Source: an uncultured Chlamydiae bacterium
GTDB lineage: Bacteria; Chlamydiota; Chlamydiia; Chlamydiales; 2-12-FULL-49-11
DNA length: 64,000 nt
Direction: 5' to 3'
Assembly (NCBI GenBank): GCA_937996705.1
Contig: CALKUQ010000022.1
Coordinates: 58,676-122,675, forward strand
Shown: in pieces, positions 9,624 through 18,000 of the stretch
Layout: each line of letters begins with the position of its first letter
How positions within the stretch are numbered: the stretch's first letter is position 1
Made by a program: the position numbers and the translations under genes
Notes under the pieces: generated by a model
Seen by the model: only the letters and a program-made list of their open reading frames with translations
Databases searched by the model: none
Told to the model about the DNA's origin: nothing

Positions 9624-10586
9624 TTATTGATTTTCAGAAGTCTCTAAAATTGAATCGAAAATAGAATTTCTAATTTCCTGTATTTCAAGTGCATAACCTT
9701 CTGATTGAATGCACTTTATTTCAACTTGATTTGCAAGTTTGGTTAACCCGCTAGGGTCTCTTTGAAGAAAATCTCCCAATTCCTCTAGGGATACATTTTT
9801 GGTTTCCCGAACAAAATAGGCTAACACCCCCCGAGCAGTCGATTCCAATTTATTTTTTTTAGGACCACTCAAGTCAGTTTCTGTAAGGTTAAAGTGCAGG
9901 CAAATTTTCTCAATAAGTTCGGGTAAGGTTACTTTTCTTCTTTTTTGAATAGCAAGATTTGCTAGAAGTTTTTCTATAAATTCCTCATCTCCTAAAACTC
10001 CATTTCCTTGCCCTGCCTTAAAGTCGATTTCTGATTCAATTCCAATGCCTTGCAAAACATAACTTTCAAAATTTAGCATCGCTTTTTCTGGAGTTTTTCC
10101 GAAATTTTTATATATCCTTTCCTTTGTCAACCAAGTGCACTCTCTTAACATTAAATAGGCTCTATGACTGCTCCAAAGATACTTTTCGGGCATCTCAGCG
10201 AGATTTGCCCGCACAGGATTAAGGTGAATATATCGTATAAGTTCGTTAAAATATTTTGCATCATCAACTATAATAGACTTAAAGCGTCCTTGAAACAAAT
10301 GACCCAAGCGCCCATATTTTTTATTAATATAACGCGTATATCGAGATGCAAGATTATGCATTATGTCAGAAATCGTAACATCCCTAACCTGAACAGCTAG
10401 GTGAATATGATTTGTCATAAAACAAAAGGCGTGTATCGCATGTCCGAATCTCTCAACACCTTCTTGCAATAACAAACACATCCGATAACGATCTTTGTCA
10501 GTAAAAAAAATAGGCTGGCCATCATTCCCTCTTAGCATGACATGATAAATCGAAAAAGGAAAATGCAATCTTAAGCGTCTCGCCAC
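9624..10586 (-). mobile_element. REP-associated Y1 (HUH) transposase A
   Basis: A 320-residue single-strand transposase of the IS200/RAYT type. The catalytic HUH pair is His60 and His62 in MTNHIHLAVQ, and the candidate nucleophile is Tyr119 in RYIHLNPVRA; both spacings fit REP-associated transposases. The C-terminal part, around residues 235-290, resembles the DnaA-type helix-turn-helix often seen in this family (KLESTARGVLAYFVRE followed by VSLEELGDFL). Start is GTG 10586 in the MARRLR context shared with transposase B. The gene is intact and flanked by inverted family-A repeats. Such proteins cut and rejoin single-stranded DNA next to their cognate hairpins. It splits the RND operon. Confidence 0.93.
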
Positions 10587-10630
10587 AGAAAAAATGTAAA
10601 GAAAAGATTAATAATTCTCCATAAAAATCA

Positions 10631-10662
10631 AAAAGACTCAGGAACTCAGGCCTGGCACCAAA
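10631..10662 (-). repeat. REP-like repeat, family A, copy 2 (inverted)
   Basis: On the + strand this reads AAAAGACTCAGGAACTCAGG and then CCTGGCACCAAA, the exact inverse of copy 1. Together they bracket transposase A as 32-base inverted ends. A truncated extra core (TTGGCACCAAACTCAGA) follows at 10664-10680, suggesting stacked or partly deleted copies. Confidence 0.9.
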
Positions 10663-10697
10663 CTTGGCACCAAACTCAGACCCTAAAAGCTAGGGAC

Positions 10698-10728
10698 TTG
10701 CATAGGTTCGATTATTTGTTAATATAAT
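10698..10728 (+). promoter_or_regulatory. Candidate sigma-70 promoter for the 216-residue gene
   Basis: TTGCAT at 10698-10703 and a perfect TATAAT at 10723-10728, with a long 19-base spacer. The start codon lies 38 bases beyond the -10 box, with AAAGGA as ribosome site at about 10750. The -10 match and position make it plausible; the spacer weakens it. Confidence 0.45.
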
Positions 10729-10765
10729 AAATAATATTAAAAAATTTATAAAAGGATTTTAAAAT

Positions 10766-11416
10766 ATGTCTAGCAAGATAGAAATAACAATAAACAACAC
10801 CAGCAACGACTTTCAGACATTTTCAGTTCGTCAGTCTGCTATCGGCGGGGACACTAATCCATTGACATGTTCAGATCAGATGTATCCTTATATTGGCGTT
10901 CCTTTAACAATTACGGATTTTAGTGTTGCCCCAAACCCAGGCTCTCCTAAAATTTCAGTATATACCATAACAGCTTCTATTCCTAACACTAACATATCCG
11001 GAAATGAAAATGAAAATTCCTGGGCGTGTTGGTGTGAATACGTTTTCCCGGCTAAAAGCAGCTATCTCCTTACTATTGAGTTAACTTATTCAGGAGGACA
11101 AAATTCTTGGTTTTTGGAAATTTACCCATCGGAGTCCAATGGAAGTCCAATTAATAGTAGCAATGGAATTCCTATGCAAGTCCCACTTCCAGTATCACCC
11201 CAATCACCCGTTCACTTGCTGAACCCACCAATTAATTATAATTTAGAAAACTCGGGAGAGAATGCTTATATTTTGACTATTTGCTCTGACGGACAATCAT
11301 ATCTTCCTGAATATGATACCAATGGACCTACAGGATACAGCACATGTTGTGTAAGTTGTGGTCAAGTTTGTTGTGCAAATGGAACAACTTGCAATTATGG
11401 AAGTTGTCATTATTAA
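10766..11416 (+). CDS. Small beta-rich protein with Cys-rich tail, related to the giant repeat protein
   Basis: A 216-residue protein without a signal peptide. It starts MSSKIEITINNTSNDFQTF, which matches the opening of the NNT modules in the 3293-residue protein 4 kb away (for example ITFTNNTPYDL). The body is Asn/Ser/Thr/Pro-rich and probably beta-sandwich. The last 25 residues contain seven Cys in a knottin- or granulin-like spacing (CCVSCGQVCC, then C...C), which would need an oxidising compartment to form disulfides. It is the only + strand gene inside the interrupted efflux operon and lies between two outward-facing family-A repeats. Function unknown; the module relationship is my reading by eye. 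Confidence 0.7.
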   Translation: MSSKIEITINNTSNDFQTFSVRQSAIGGDTNPLTCSDQMYPYIGVPLTITDFSVAPNPGSPKISVYTITASIPNTNISGNENENSWACWCEYVFPAKSSYLLTIELTYSGGQNSWFLEIYPSESNGSPINSSNGIPMQVPLPVSPQSPVHLLNPPINYNLENSGENAYILTICSDGQSYLPEYDTNGPTGYSTCCVSCGQVCCANGTTCNYGSCHY

Positions 11417-11437
11417 CGGTAAAAGGCCTGTGCCATG

Positions 11438-11467
11438 GGTGCCAGGCCTGAGTTCCTGAGTCTTTTT
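11438..11467 (+). repeat. REP-like repeat, family A, copy 3, with transposase 3' remnant
   Basis: GGTGCCAGGCCTGAGTTC continuing to CTGAGTCTTTTT, then about 45 bases (to about 11510) that resemble the bases following copy 1, including CAATTAATCAACT and TTGATTTT-AGAA. In copy 1 those bases are the end of the transposase gene, so copy 3 appears to be a residual element end. GGCCTG at 11425-11430 pairs with CAGGCC of the repeat, so a hairpin plus T5 could act as terminator for the 216-residue gene. Confidence 0.85.
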
Positions 11468-11540
11468 ACAATTAATCAACTCTAATTGTTGATTTTTAGA
11501 AAAAGATAAATTTTTAGTTTTCCGAATCGCGCCAATGCGA

Positions 11541-13307
11541 TTATTCTGAGGCGGCTCTTGCAAGAGGAGCTAGAATTTCATCCATATAATCATCTAACTT
11601 TTTAGGGCGAGCATAGCCAGTAGCGCGCTTTAGTTCTGTTGAAGCAATCCCTTGTTTAATGCAATCTGTAAAATCGTCTTTTTCTGAGCCTCTCGCTTTC
11701 ATAGCGACCGCCTTGCCAAGCCCTTTTCTCTCAAGGTATATAATATTAGGCATCTCCCATTGATACATGCGCTCGCTAACCATAAACGCTCCTGACGCTT
11801 CAACTTGAGCTGCCATGCCCCCTCCGGGCTTTCCAACAATGCAGTCTGAGATGGCAAAAAGTTCCGCCATTTTCTCTTGTCGAACAGATGGAAAGGCAAG
11901 AAATGCATCACTTAAGCTGGAAATTGTATCGATCAAGTGAGGATTTTCCCCACAAATCACAATCACTTTATAGGAAAAGCCTATTTCTTCTTGTATTGCA
12001 CGATCCGCGAGCCTTTTGCAAACGCTTAAAATAGAATCAATATCTGGACAACTTCCCGATGTAACAAGAATAACTTTCTCATGCGGTTCAATTCCATAGG
12101 AAGCTCTAGCGCTCAAACGCTCGGCTTCACTTACCTCTTTGAAATAAGCCTCATCTGCAGCATTCCCAATAAGATGAATTTTCTTCTCACCATAAGGAGG
12201 GAGGTCTGGGTTAAATGGAACGATATAATGTCCTTCTCTACCAATTTTTTCAACCATTAGTTCACTAGGGTTATCTCCAGGAACAAAATAGTTTGCATCG
12301 AATCCTTCGGTTTGATCTTTTAAAATTGTTACTATTTTATGATCTGTAATGACGATATTTAACGGAACTTCTAGCAGAGAAGAAATTCTTAAAGAATTTT
12401 CTAATTTGTGAGAAGCAGTTGAAAATATTACAGAAGGTGCAAATTCATAAACTCTCTCTAAAAGAAGCTCCCAATTCGACGGTTGATATTCTTTCAAAAA
12501 CGTAGATGTCTGCTTCAAAATTTGAATTAGGAGTGGGTTGTTTCCGCGGATGTCTTCTCTTAGGCTTTTGTCTGAACCTATCAAAACCCCTTTTTCTTTA
12601 ACCCCCATTTCCTTAAACAAGTCAACAGAAAACTCTTCAATATTTAAAACAAGAACTTCAAAATCTCGTTTTTTTAAGCTCTTTTCAAGAGTGCTTGCAT
12701 ACGTTGCATGTCCCCCTCCAAGATTGGTGGATAAAATAAGGACTCGCTTAGGATCCAATTTTGGAACATTCATATATTGACGAAATAATCTTGCAAATTT
12801 TACTTCCCTTTCATCGGGAGTCTTACCAGATTTAAGAATAGGCCCCCTTGCATAATTTCGTCTTTGAGAGAATAGATCTACTATTTTCTGAGCACCAGCT
12901 TCCTTAAGACCAGAATCCTCAAGGGCTAAATGAACGATACGAGATGTTCTTACTTCATATGAATTTTTTCTAAATATTTCACCCCGTTTAGAAATAAGAA
13001 AATCAGATTTAGGAAATTTAACATCTACAAAATATCCTTGAGCACTACAGGAGATTTCAACCTTAACAGCGGGTATGCACCCAAAATCAATTTTCAAGGA
13101 GGCGAGATATTCCCTCAATAAAGATGGATCGGGATGGTGAAAAACTTTGTTATACAATAGGATTGTTTTACAAATAGAGCCACCCCCCAATATAGAGCGA
13201 TCCCCCAATGTGGTAGTATCATAGTGAGAATAGGAGCTTTGAATATCCTCTCGCGCACAAAATGGTAAGGCTGAAGTTTTTTCTCGAGATCCCGCTTCTA
13301 ACCGCAT
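11541..13307 (-). CDS. Glycosyltransferase, MGDG-synthase/GT28-like, with extra N-terminal domain
   Basis: A 588-residue protein. From about residue 188 it has the two-domain GT-B pattern of monogalactosyl/processive diacylglycerol glycosyltransferases: VLILSTNLGGGHATYAS with GGGH at 197-200 (the acceptor-side glycine loop), and near the C-terminus CIVGKPGGGMAAQVEASG and the basic/Glu patch used for UDP-sugar binding. The first 180 residues do not belong to the family and I do not recognise them. Expected role is sugar transfer to a membrane lipid on the cytoplasmic face. It lies between the membrane fusion protein and the transposase, in the same direction as the pump genes. Start ATG 13307 has only a weak ribosome site. 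Confidence 0.75.
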   Translation of the reverse strand: MRLEAGSREKTSALPFCAREDIQSSYSHYDTTTLGDRSILGGGSICKTILLYNKVFHHPDPSLLREYLASLKIDFGCIPAVKVEISCSAQGYFVDVKFPKSDFLISKRGEIFRKNSYEVRTSRIVHLALEDSGLKEAGAQKIVDLFSQRRNYARGPILKSGKTPDEREVKFARLFRQYMNVPKLDPKRVLILSTNLGGGHATYASTLEKSLKKRDFEVLVLNIEEFSVDLFKEMGVKEKGVLIGSDKSLREDIRGNNPLLIQILKQTSTFLKEYQPSNWELLLERVYEFAPSVIFSTASHKLENSLRISSLLEVPLNIVITDHKIVTILKDQTEGFDANYFVPGDNPSELMVEKIGREGHYIVPFNPDLPPYGEKKIHLIGNAADEAYFKEVSEAERLSARASYGIEPHEKVILVTSGSCPDIDSILSVCKRLADRAIQEEIGFSYKVIVICGENPHLIDTISSLSDAFLAFPSVRQEKMAELFAISDCIVGKPGGGMAAQVEASGAFMVSERMYQWEMPNIIYLERKGLGKAVAMKARGSEKDDFTDCIKQGIASTELKRATGYARPKKLDDYMDEILAPLARAASE

Positions 13308-13395
13308 TAAATCTAAAGAGCAAGTTTCTAAGACTGGACTAGTAATAACCTCACCTATTTTTTGATATTTAAAAAGTGTAATTTTTGAGAAGCAT

Positions 13396-13426
13396 AAATA
13401 TGCTACTCCATAATTATAGCATATTT
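13396..13426. promoter_or_regulatory. Perfect inverted repeat upstream of the glycosyltransferase
   Basis: AAATATGCTA at 13396-13405 and its exact complement TAGCATATTT at 13417-13426, with an 11-base centre. It lies 90 bases upstream of the glycosyltransferase start and 150 bases downstream of the fusion-protein stop. The operator-like size and low GC favour a regulator site over a terminator; neither side has a proper T tract. The rest of the 268-base spacer (13308-13575) shows no gene. Confidence 0.4.
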
Positions 13427-13575
13427 TTGATTCATTATCAATAATTTATTTGAATTAATGCGCCCCTGATTAAAGACGCGAGCCACGTAAGCGCTTTAAG
13501 TGCAGATACTTAACAATGATTCGAGGTGGGGAAAAAGATAGATGCAACCGTGGATGGTGGAGATGGGGATAAAAG

Positions 13576-14742
13576 CTAGAGGCCGAGGGAGGGAATATCG
13601 GAGGTTGAGGATGTTTTGGGGGCGCTGGGGAGCCACGAGGTGATTCGGACCGGTGTGTTATTTTGAACGCGGTTGACCCCATCTCCGATCACCACTTCCC
13701 CATCTTTTAGTCCGGAATTGATTACCCAATAGTCGTGATACCAGTCGCCTGGCTCGACCATTCGAATTGAAGCAAGCCCTTCTTTATTAACCACGTATAC
13801 ATAAGCGCCGTTTTGACCTTGGGAGACAGCTGTCTGCGGTACAATGATTGCGTTAGGCCTGACAGCCCCTTTTACAATCACTTTTACAAATTGACCCGGA
13901 CGCAAAATTGCATCAGGATTGGCAACAATTGAGCGGACCAACATCGTTCCGGTATTTTGTTGTATGTCGGGGGCTGTAAAATCGATCTTCCCTTTTGCTG
14001 GCATAATAGATCCATCTGCCATCACAATTTCAATGGCGAAATTTTTGTCTTGCGGGAGTATAAGCAATTTTTTTTCGCCCTCCTCCCTTGCCTTTAAAAT
14101 ATCTCCATCCGAAACTGAAAAATTGACCCATATCGGATCAAGGACGTATAAATTTGCAAGGAGGCTATCAGGGCCTGGAGAGATCAAAGCCCCCTCTCTG
14201 AAAATCGCTTTGCTCACCCACCCTTTTACAGGGGCCCCAATCGTGCAAAAGCTCAAATTCAATTTTGCCTTTTCTACATCGGCAGAAGCTGTCATTACAG
14301 CAGACTTTGTAGCCCACTCTTCTGCAATAGCGTTGTCGTAATCTCTTTGACTTACGGCATTTAATTTATAGAGGGGCTCCATTCTGTTTTTTGATTGGAC
14401 TGCGTTCCAGTGGAGCGCCTCTTGCCGAGAAAGCTCTCCTAAAGCCATATTCAGCGCATCTACAAACGGCCTTTGATCAAGCACAAACAGAGGGGCTTGG
14501 CTCTCCACAAGAGTCCCCTCTTCATAAGTGATTTTTTCTAGATATCCTTCAACTCTTGCTCTAAGTTCAACAATATGAGAGCTTTCAGCAACCCCAACAT
14601 ATTCGAATTGAGCAGGAATCGTACTTGCTACCACGTGCATAGCAACAACAGGAACAGCTTGCTCTGCAACCTTTTTCTCTTCCCTTCCGCAAGAGAAGCA
14701 AAAAACAAGACTACCTAAAGCCCCCCAACAAACAGCCCTCAC
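13576..14742 (-). CDS. RND efflux membrane fusion protein (AcrA/MexA family)
   Basis: A 388-residue periplasmic adaptor that would link the RND pump to its outer-membrane channel. The N-terminus MRAVCWGALGSLVFCFSCG is a lipoprotein signal, with lipidation Cys in CFSC. The family order is visible: first beta-barrel and lipoyl half (VELRARVEGYLEKITYEEG), short alpha hairpin, second lipoyl half (TIGAPVKGWVSKA), and C-terminal barrel (PGQFVKVIVKGAVRPNAIIVPQ). Start is GTG 14742 with AGGGGCGA just upstream. Normally this gene is immediately followed by the pump gene; here about 4 kb of other genes intervene, although all pump genes keep the same strand. Confidence 0.93.
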   Translation of the reverse strand: MRAVCWGALGSLVFCFSCGREEKKVAEQAVPVVAMHVVASTIPAQFEYVGVAESSHIVELRARVEGYLEKITYEEGTLVESQAPLFVLDQRPFVDALNMALGELSRQEALHWNAVQSKNRMEPLYKLNAVSQRDYDNAIAEEWATKSAVMTASADVEKAKLNLSFCTIGAPVKGWVSKAIFREGALISPGPDSLLANLYVLDPIWVNFSVSDGDILKAREEGEKKLLILPQDKNFAIEIVMADGSIMPAKGKIDFTAPDIQQNTGTMLVRSIVANPDAILRPGQFVKVIVKGAVRPNAIIVPQTAVSQGQNGAYVYVVNKEGLASIRMVEPGDWYHDYWVINSGLKDGEVVIGDGVNRVQNNTPVRITSWLPSAPKTSSTSDIPSLGL

Positions 14743-14810
14743 TCGCCCCTACCCTTTTCTTCACCACATACCACTTTCCCACAATTCTTAGAAAGAATTT
14801 TAATGCCCGT

Positions 14811-14843
14811 TTTGGTGCCAGGCCTGAGTTCCTGAGTCTTTTT
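14811..14843 (+). repeat. REP-like repeat, family A, copy 4
   Basis: Full-length copy in the same orientation as copy 1, separated from the next copy by only GATTCCA. It lies about 70 bases upstream of the fusion-protein start, so it could overlap that gene's promoter region. Confidence 0.9.
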
Positions 14844-14850
14844 GATTCCA

Positions 14851-15015
14851 TTTTGGTGCCAGGCCTGAGTTCCTGAGTCTTTTTGGAGATACACAACCCT
14901 AATTATTGATTTTCAGAATGATACAAAAAATTGGTTTCTCGAAAAAAATAGGCGAGCCTCCCCTCCTTTAGCCGATTTCAACTAAAAGACTCAGGAACTC
15001 AGGCCTGGCACCAAA
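14851..15015. mobile_element. MITE-like deletion derivative with family-A inverted ends
   Basis: Copy 5 (14851-14884, + orientation) and copy 6 (14984-15015, inverted) enclose 99 bases without a gene. The bases after copy 5 include AATTATTGATTTTCAGAA, almost identical to the 3' end of transposase A next to copy 1 (TGATTATTGATTTTCAGAA). The whole 165-base unit therefore looks like a transposase-A element that lost its coding part but kept both ends, and could be moved in trans. Copy 6 ends three bases from the stop codon of the giant gene. The 276-base gap 14743-15018 holds nothing else I can identify. Confidence 0.75.
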
Positions 15016-15018
15016 GTT

Positions 15019-18000
15019 TTAGGAGGCGAAGTTTAGTGTGATTACTCCTGATAAAGCATCTGTAGTGTCGACTGTGAAGGTTTCTATTCCAGATATAGTT
15101 AGCGTGGAATAGGTTGCGACAGTTCCGTCCGACTTGTTTGTGCCTTGGCTAAACGTTGCAGTTGCGGCTGAAACACCCGCTCCGGTAACAGGATAGCTGC
15201 CGTCGCTATTTGCTACAGAGCCAATTGTCAATGTTGATATTGGTGTATTTCCATTGACTAATGTAACCGTCGTCGGTTTTGTTGTAGAAAGATTTATGGC
15301 TGGCGGAATTGGCGTCTCTGAGGAAAGCGCAAACACAAATTTAAATTGATTTCCATTCACAAGACCTGGGGTGTTTTCACCTATTGATGCGTTCGGAGTA
15401 ACGTTCATGTCTGTTATCGCAAAAGAGTAAGAGTAGATCGTGATTGGGGAAATTTCTTGAGTAATGGGATTTGCATCATCCGATGAAATAGGATCTTCTA
15501 TTGTCAAAGTCCCGGATAGCGCGCTCGTCAAAGCAACCGCTTTGGGTGTTTGAGAAAGAGGAATTCCCGCCGAGCCACTTACCATGGTTACTGAAAGATC
15601 GCCATCTATTGTAAAGCTTACCATCACAGTGGGTTTAACACTCGTATTAACATCAATATCCACACCATTATAAGACCCAGAAGAGATTATAAAAGAGCTG
15701 CCGGTCTCACCTTGGATGGGTTTTCCACTTTGTGTTAAAACCAACGAAAAGAGTGTCCCCACACTTAGATTGATCTCCGTACTGCTAGCGTTTACTAAAA
15801 AATCATCCCAATCATCTACAGTTATCCCGGGGATAGAAAAATTCATATTAAGGGTAGTTCCATCTACATAAATAAAGCTTGAATTATCATTAGGCATTCC
15901 GATCCCAAGAGTTACAGGACTTGTGAAATCAAATGTGTAGGTAGGAACTTTATAAGTAATTGTACAAACTTGACCAGGTGGAGTCTGTGCAGGTGTATTC
16001 CAAACGCAACTCCCCTTATACTCTAAATTAGAACTTGACCCACTTATTGGTGGGGGTTGAGTAAAATCCATGGTAAACGATGAGTTAAGTGTGGGTGTAC
16101 TAAACTGAACCTTACTATCATTAAAAGCTCCTTGAATTACCGAACTTGCCTGACTACAGGTATAACTTCCTGTCGGACAAGCGGGAATCGAAGTTACACT
16201 AAATGGTTGGCTACCGCTAACCGAACCTTTTATCGTTATCTCTTCAGACGCGTGAGTAGTAGTTTCGTCCCCAGTATTATTGATGAAATAGACAGGTGTA
16301 GGAGAAACGGTAATTGTATAAACATTACTTGCAAACAAAGCAGAAGCATTAACATTACTATTGTTAGAGACTACCGGATTTGTAGCGTCAGAAAAATCGA
16401 CATCAAAACTAAACACTTCTGCCTTAGAAGAATTAAATCCATAAAAGCTTACTGCATTTTTTTCGCTAGAAGAAATAAGGGTTCCGATAGGTAGGAGGTT
16501 CACTCCAGTTGCTAAATTAATAGGAGAACTTTGTTCACTTCCTATTGAAAGATTATACGGAAAATTCGAAACCACAGGAATCGAAATTGTCGCAGGGGTT
16601 AACGTGATCGCATATTGTAAAGATGGAGAATTGTATCCAATATTCAAGTCAACCCCATACAGGTATTGATCAACAGGAGTCGTTTCTGGCGCATTGAATG
16701 TGAATGCACTTGCGAATGAACTTGAAACACTTCCGCTCACTAAAGAAAAGGTGACTGAGGGCTGGGAAGATCCGGGTATTGCTCCCCCTTGCGAAGCACC
16801 AATAATAGCCCCCGATAGAGTAAGAGTGCACGCTGTCGCACTACTTTTTTGACTAATTGTAAAACAAGTTCCAGTCCCGCTAGAACAGGTAGCTGCTGTT
16901 ACGCAAGATCCTGATATATCTGATGCATCTGCATTTCCATAACTTAAAGTTAAGTCAAAATCGGATGTGTTTGCAATCACAATTGTTGGCTGCAATCCGA
17001 TTGTTAGAGTGAGCGTAGCGTTCCCTGAAAGATATCCCCATCCATCTGTTGGCTGGAGTGTGTATCCCGGAGAAACGGTGGGCAGTGTCCATTTCTGTTT
17101 AGTGAAATCAATGCTAAATATTGGCTTAGTTGAGTCAGTAAAATAAAATTTTATAGGCTTGGTCTTTGTGTCATTAAAAATGCTTCCTAAGGTGCTAGAA
17201 TTAACTCCGGATCCAAGAGATGAACTGTAACCCCAATCTGTCGAACTAGCATTTGAGTTAATATCTAGCCCAGTATTATTTGTAATTGAAATAGATGCAT
17301 TATCGATTGTGATAGTGTAGCTTCCAGGTGCTGTTGAGGTTGCTGGCGTGTAAGTTGGGGTAACAGAGACATACAATTGATTGCTAATCGCAATAGGACT
17401 TGTATCGCTCATATCTAATGTAAAGCTCATTCCGCAGGAAAGTGGATGATTGGAAGAATCAACCGCAGCAAAAGCTACGCTATTACTAGAAAGCAAGAGA
17501 GTTCCAATAGTTCCAGTTGCTGTTGCTTGAGAGCTAACTGAACAGCCACTGCTTGTGCAACCGCTAGAAATCGCATTTTGATCGCTTCCAAATGTGAATG
17601 CATAGGAGCTATTATTTGTAATTGAGATGGTCTCAGCAGCTATCGCAATTGTATAAATTCTTGAAGTAGGATCGAAACTATAATAGGCGTAAATTTTTGA
17701 AGGTGTGGTTCCTGAAGTAAAGTTAACCATAGTCGTGGTCGAGCTATCCCCTGAAATTGACGCTGTAAATGTGTCAGAACCTAACGTTAATGTAAGCGTC
17801 TGCATTGTGGTTGTTGTGAAGCTTGTATCGCTTATTATACAACCGGAAGCCGCACAACTAAACCCATTAGATTGGCCGCTATATGAGTATGTGAATGAGT
17901 ATGTTGTGCTATTTGTAATTGACACGTGATAGTATTGGAAAATTGTGATCTCATTTCCCGTGCTATTGGTTCCAGCACCAGCTGGGACAGGAGCAACTAC

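Noticed and set aside
11297..11563. 88-residue minus-strand frame
   Set aside because: It overlaps the 216-residue gene antisense and reads through repeat copy 3; no independent coding evidence.
13470..13682. 70-residue Pro/His-rich minus-strand frame
   Set aside because: Low-complexity shadow over the end of the fusion-protein gene in another frame, with no start signal.
14711..14896. 61-residue minus-strand frame containing KKTQELRPGT
   Set aside because: It is a translation of the family-A repeat and spacer DNA; the same peptide appears in the frame at 11297-11563, and both lack ribosome sites.
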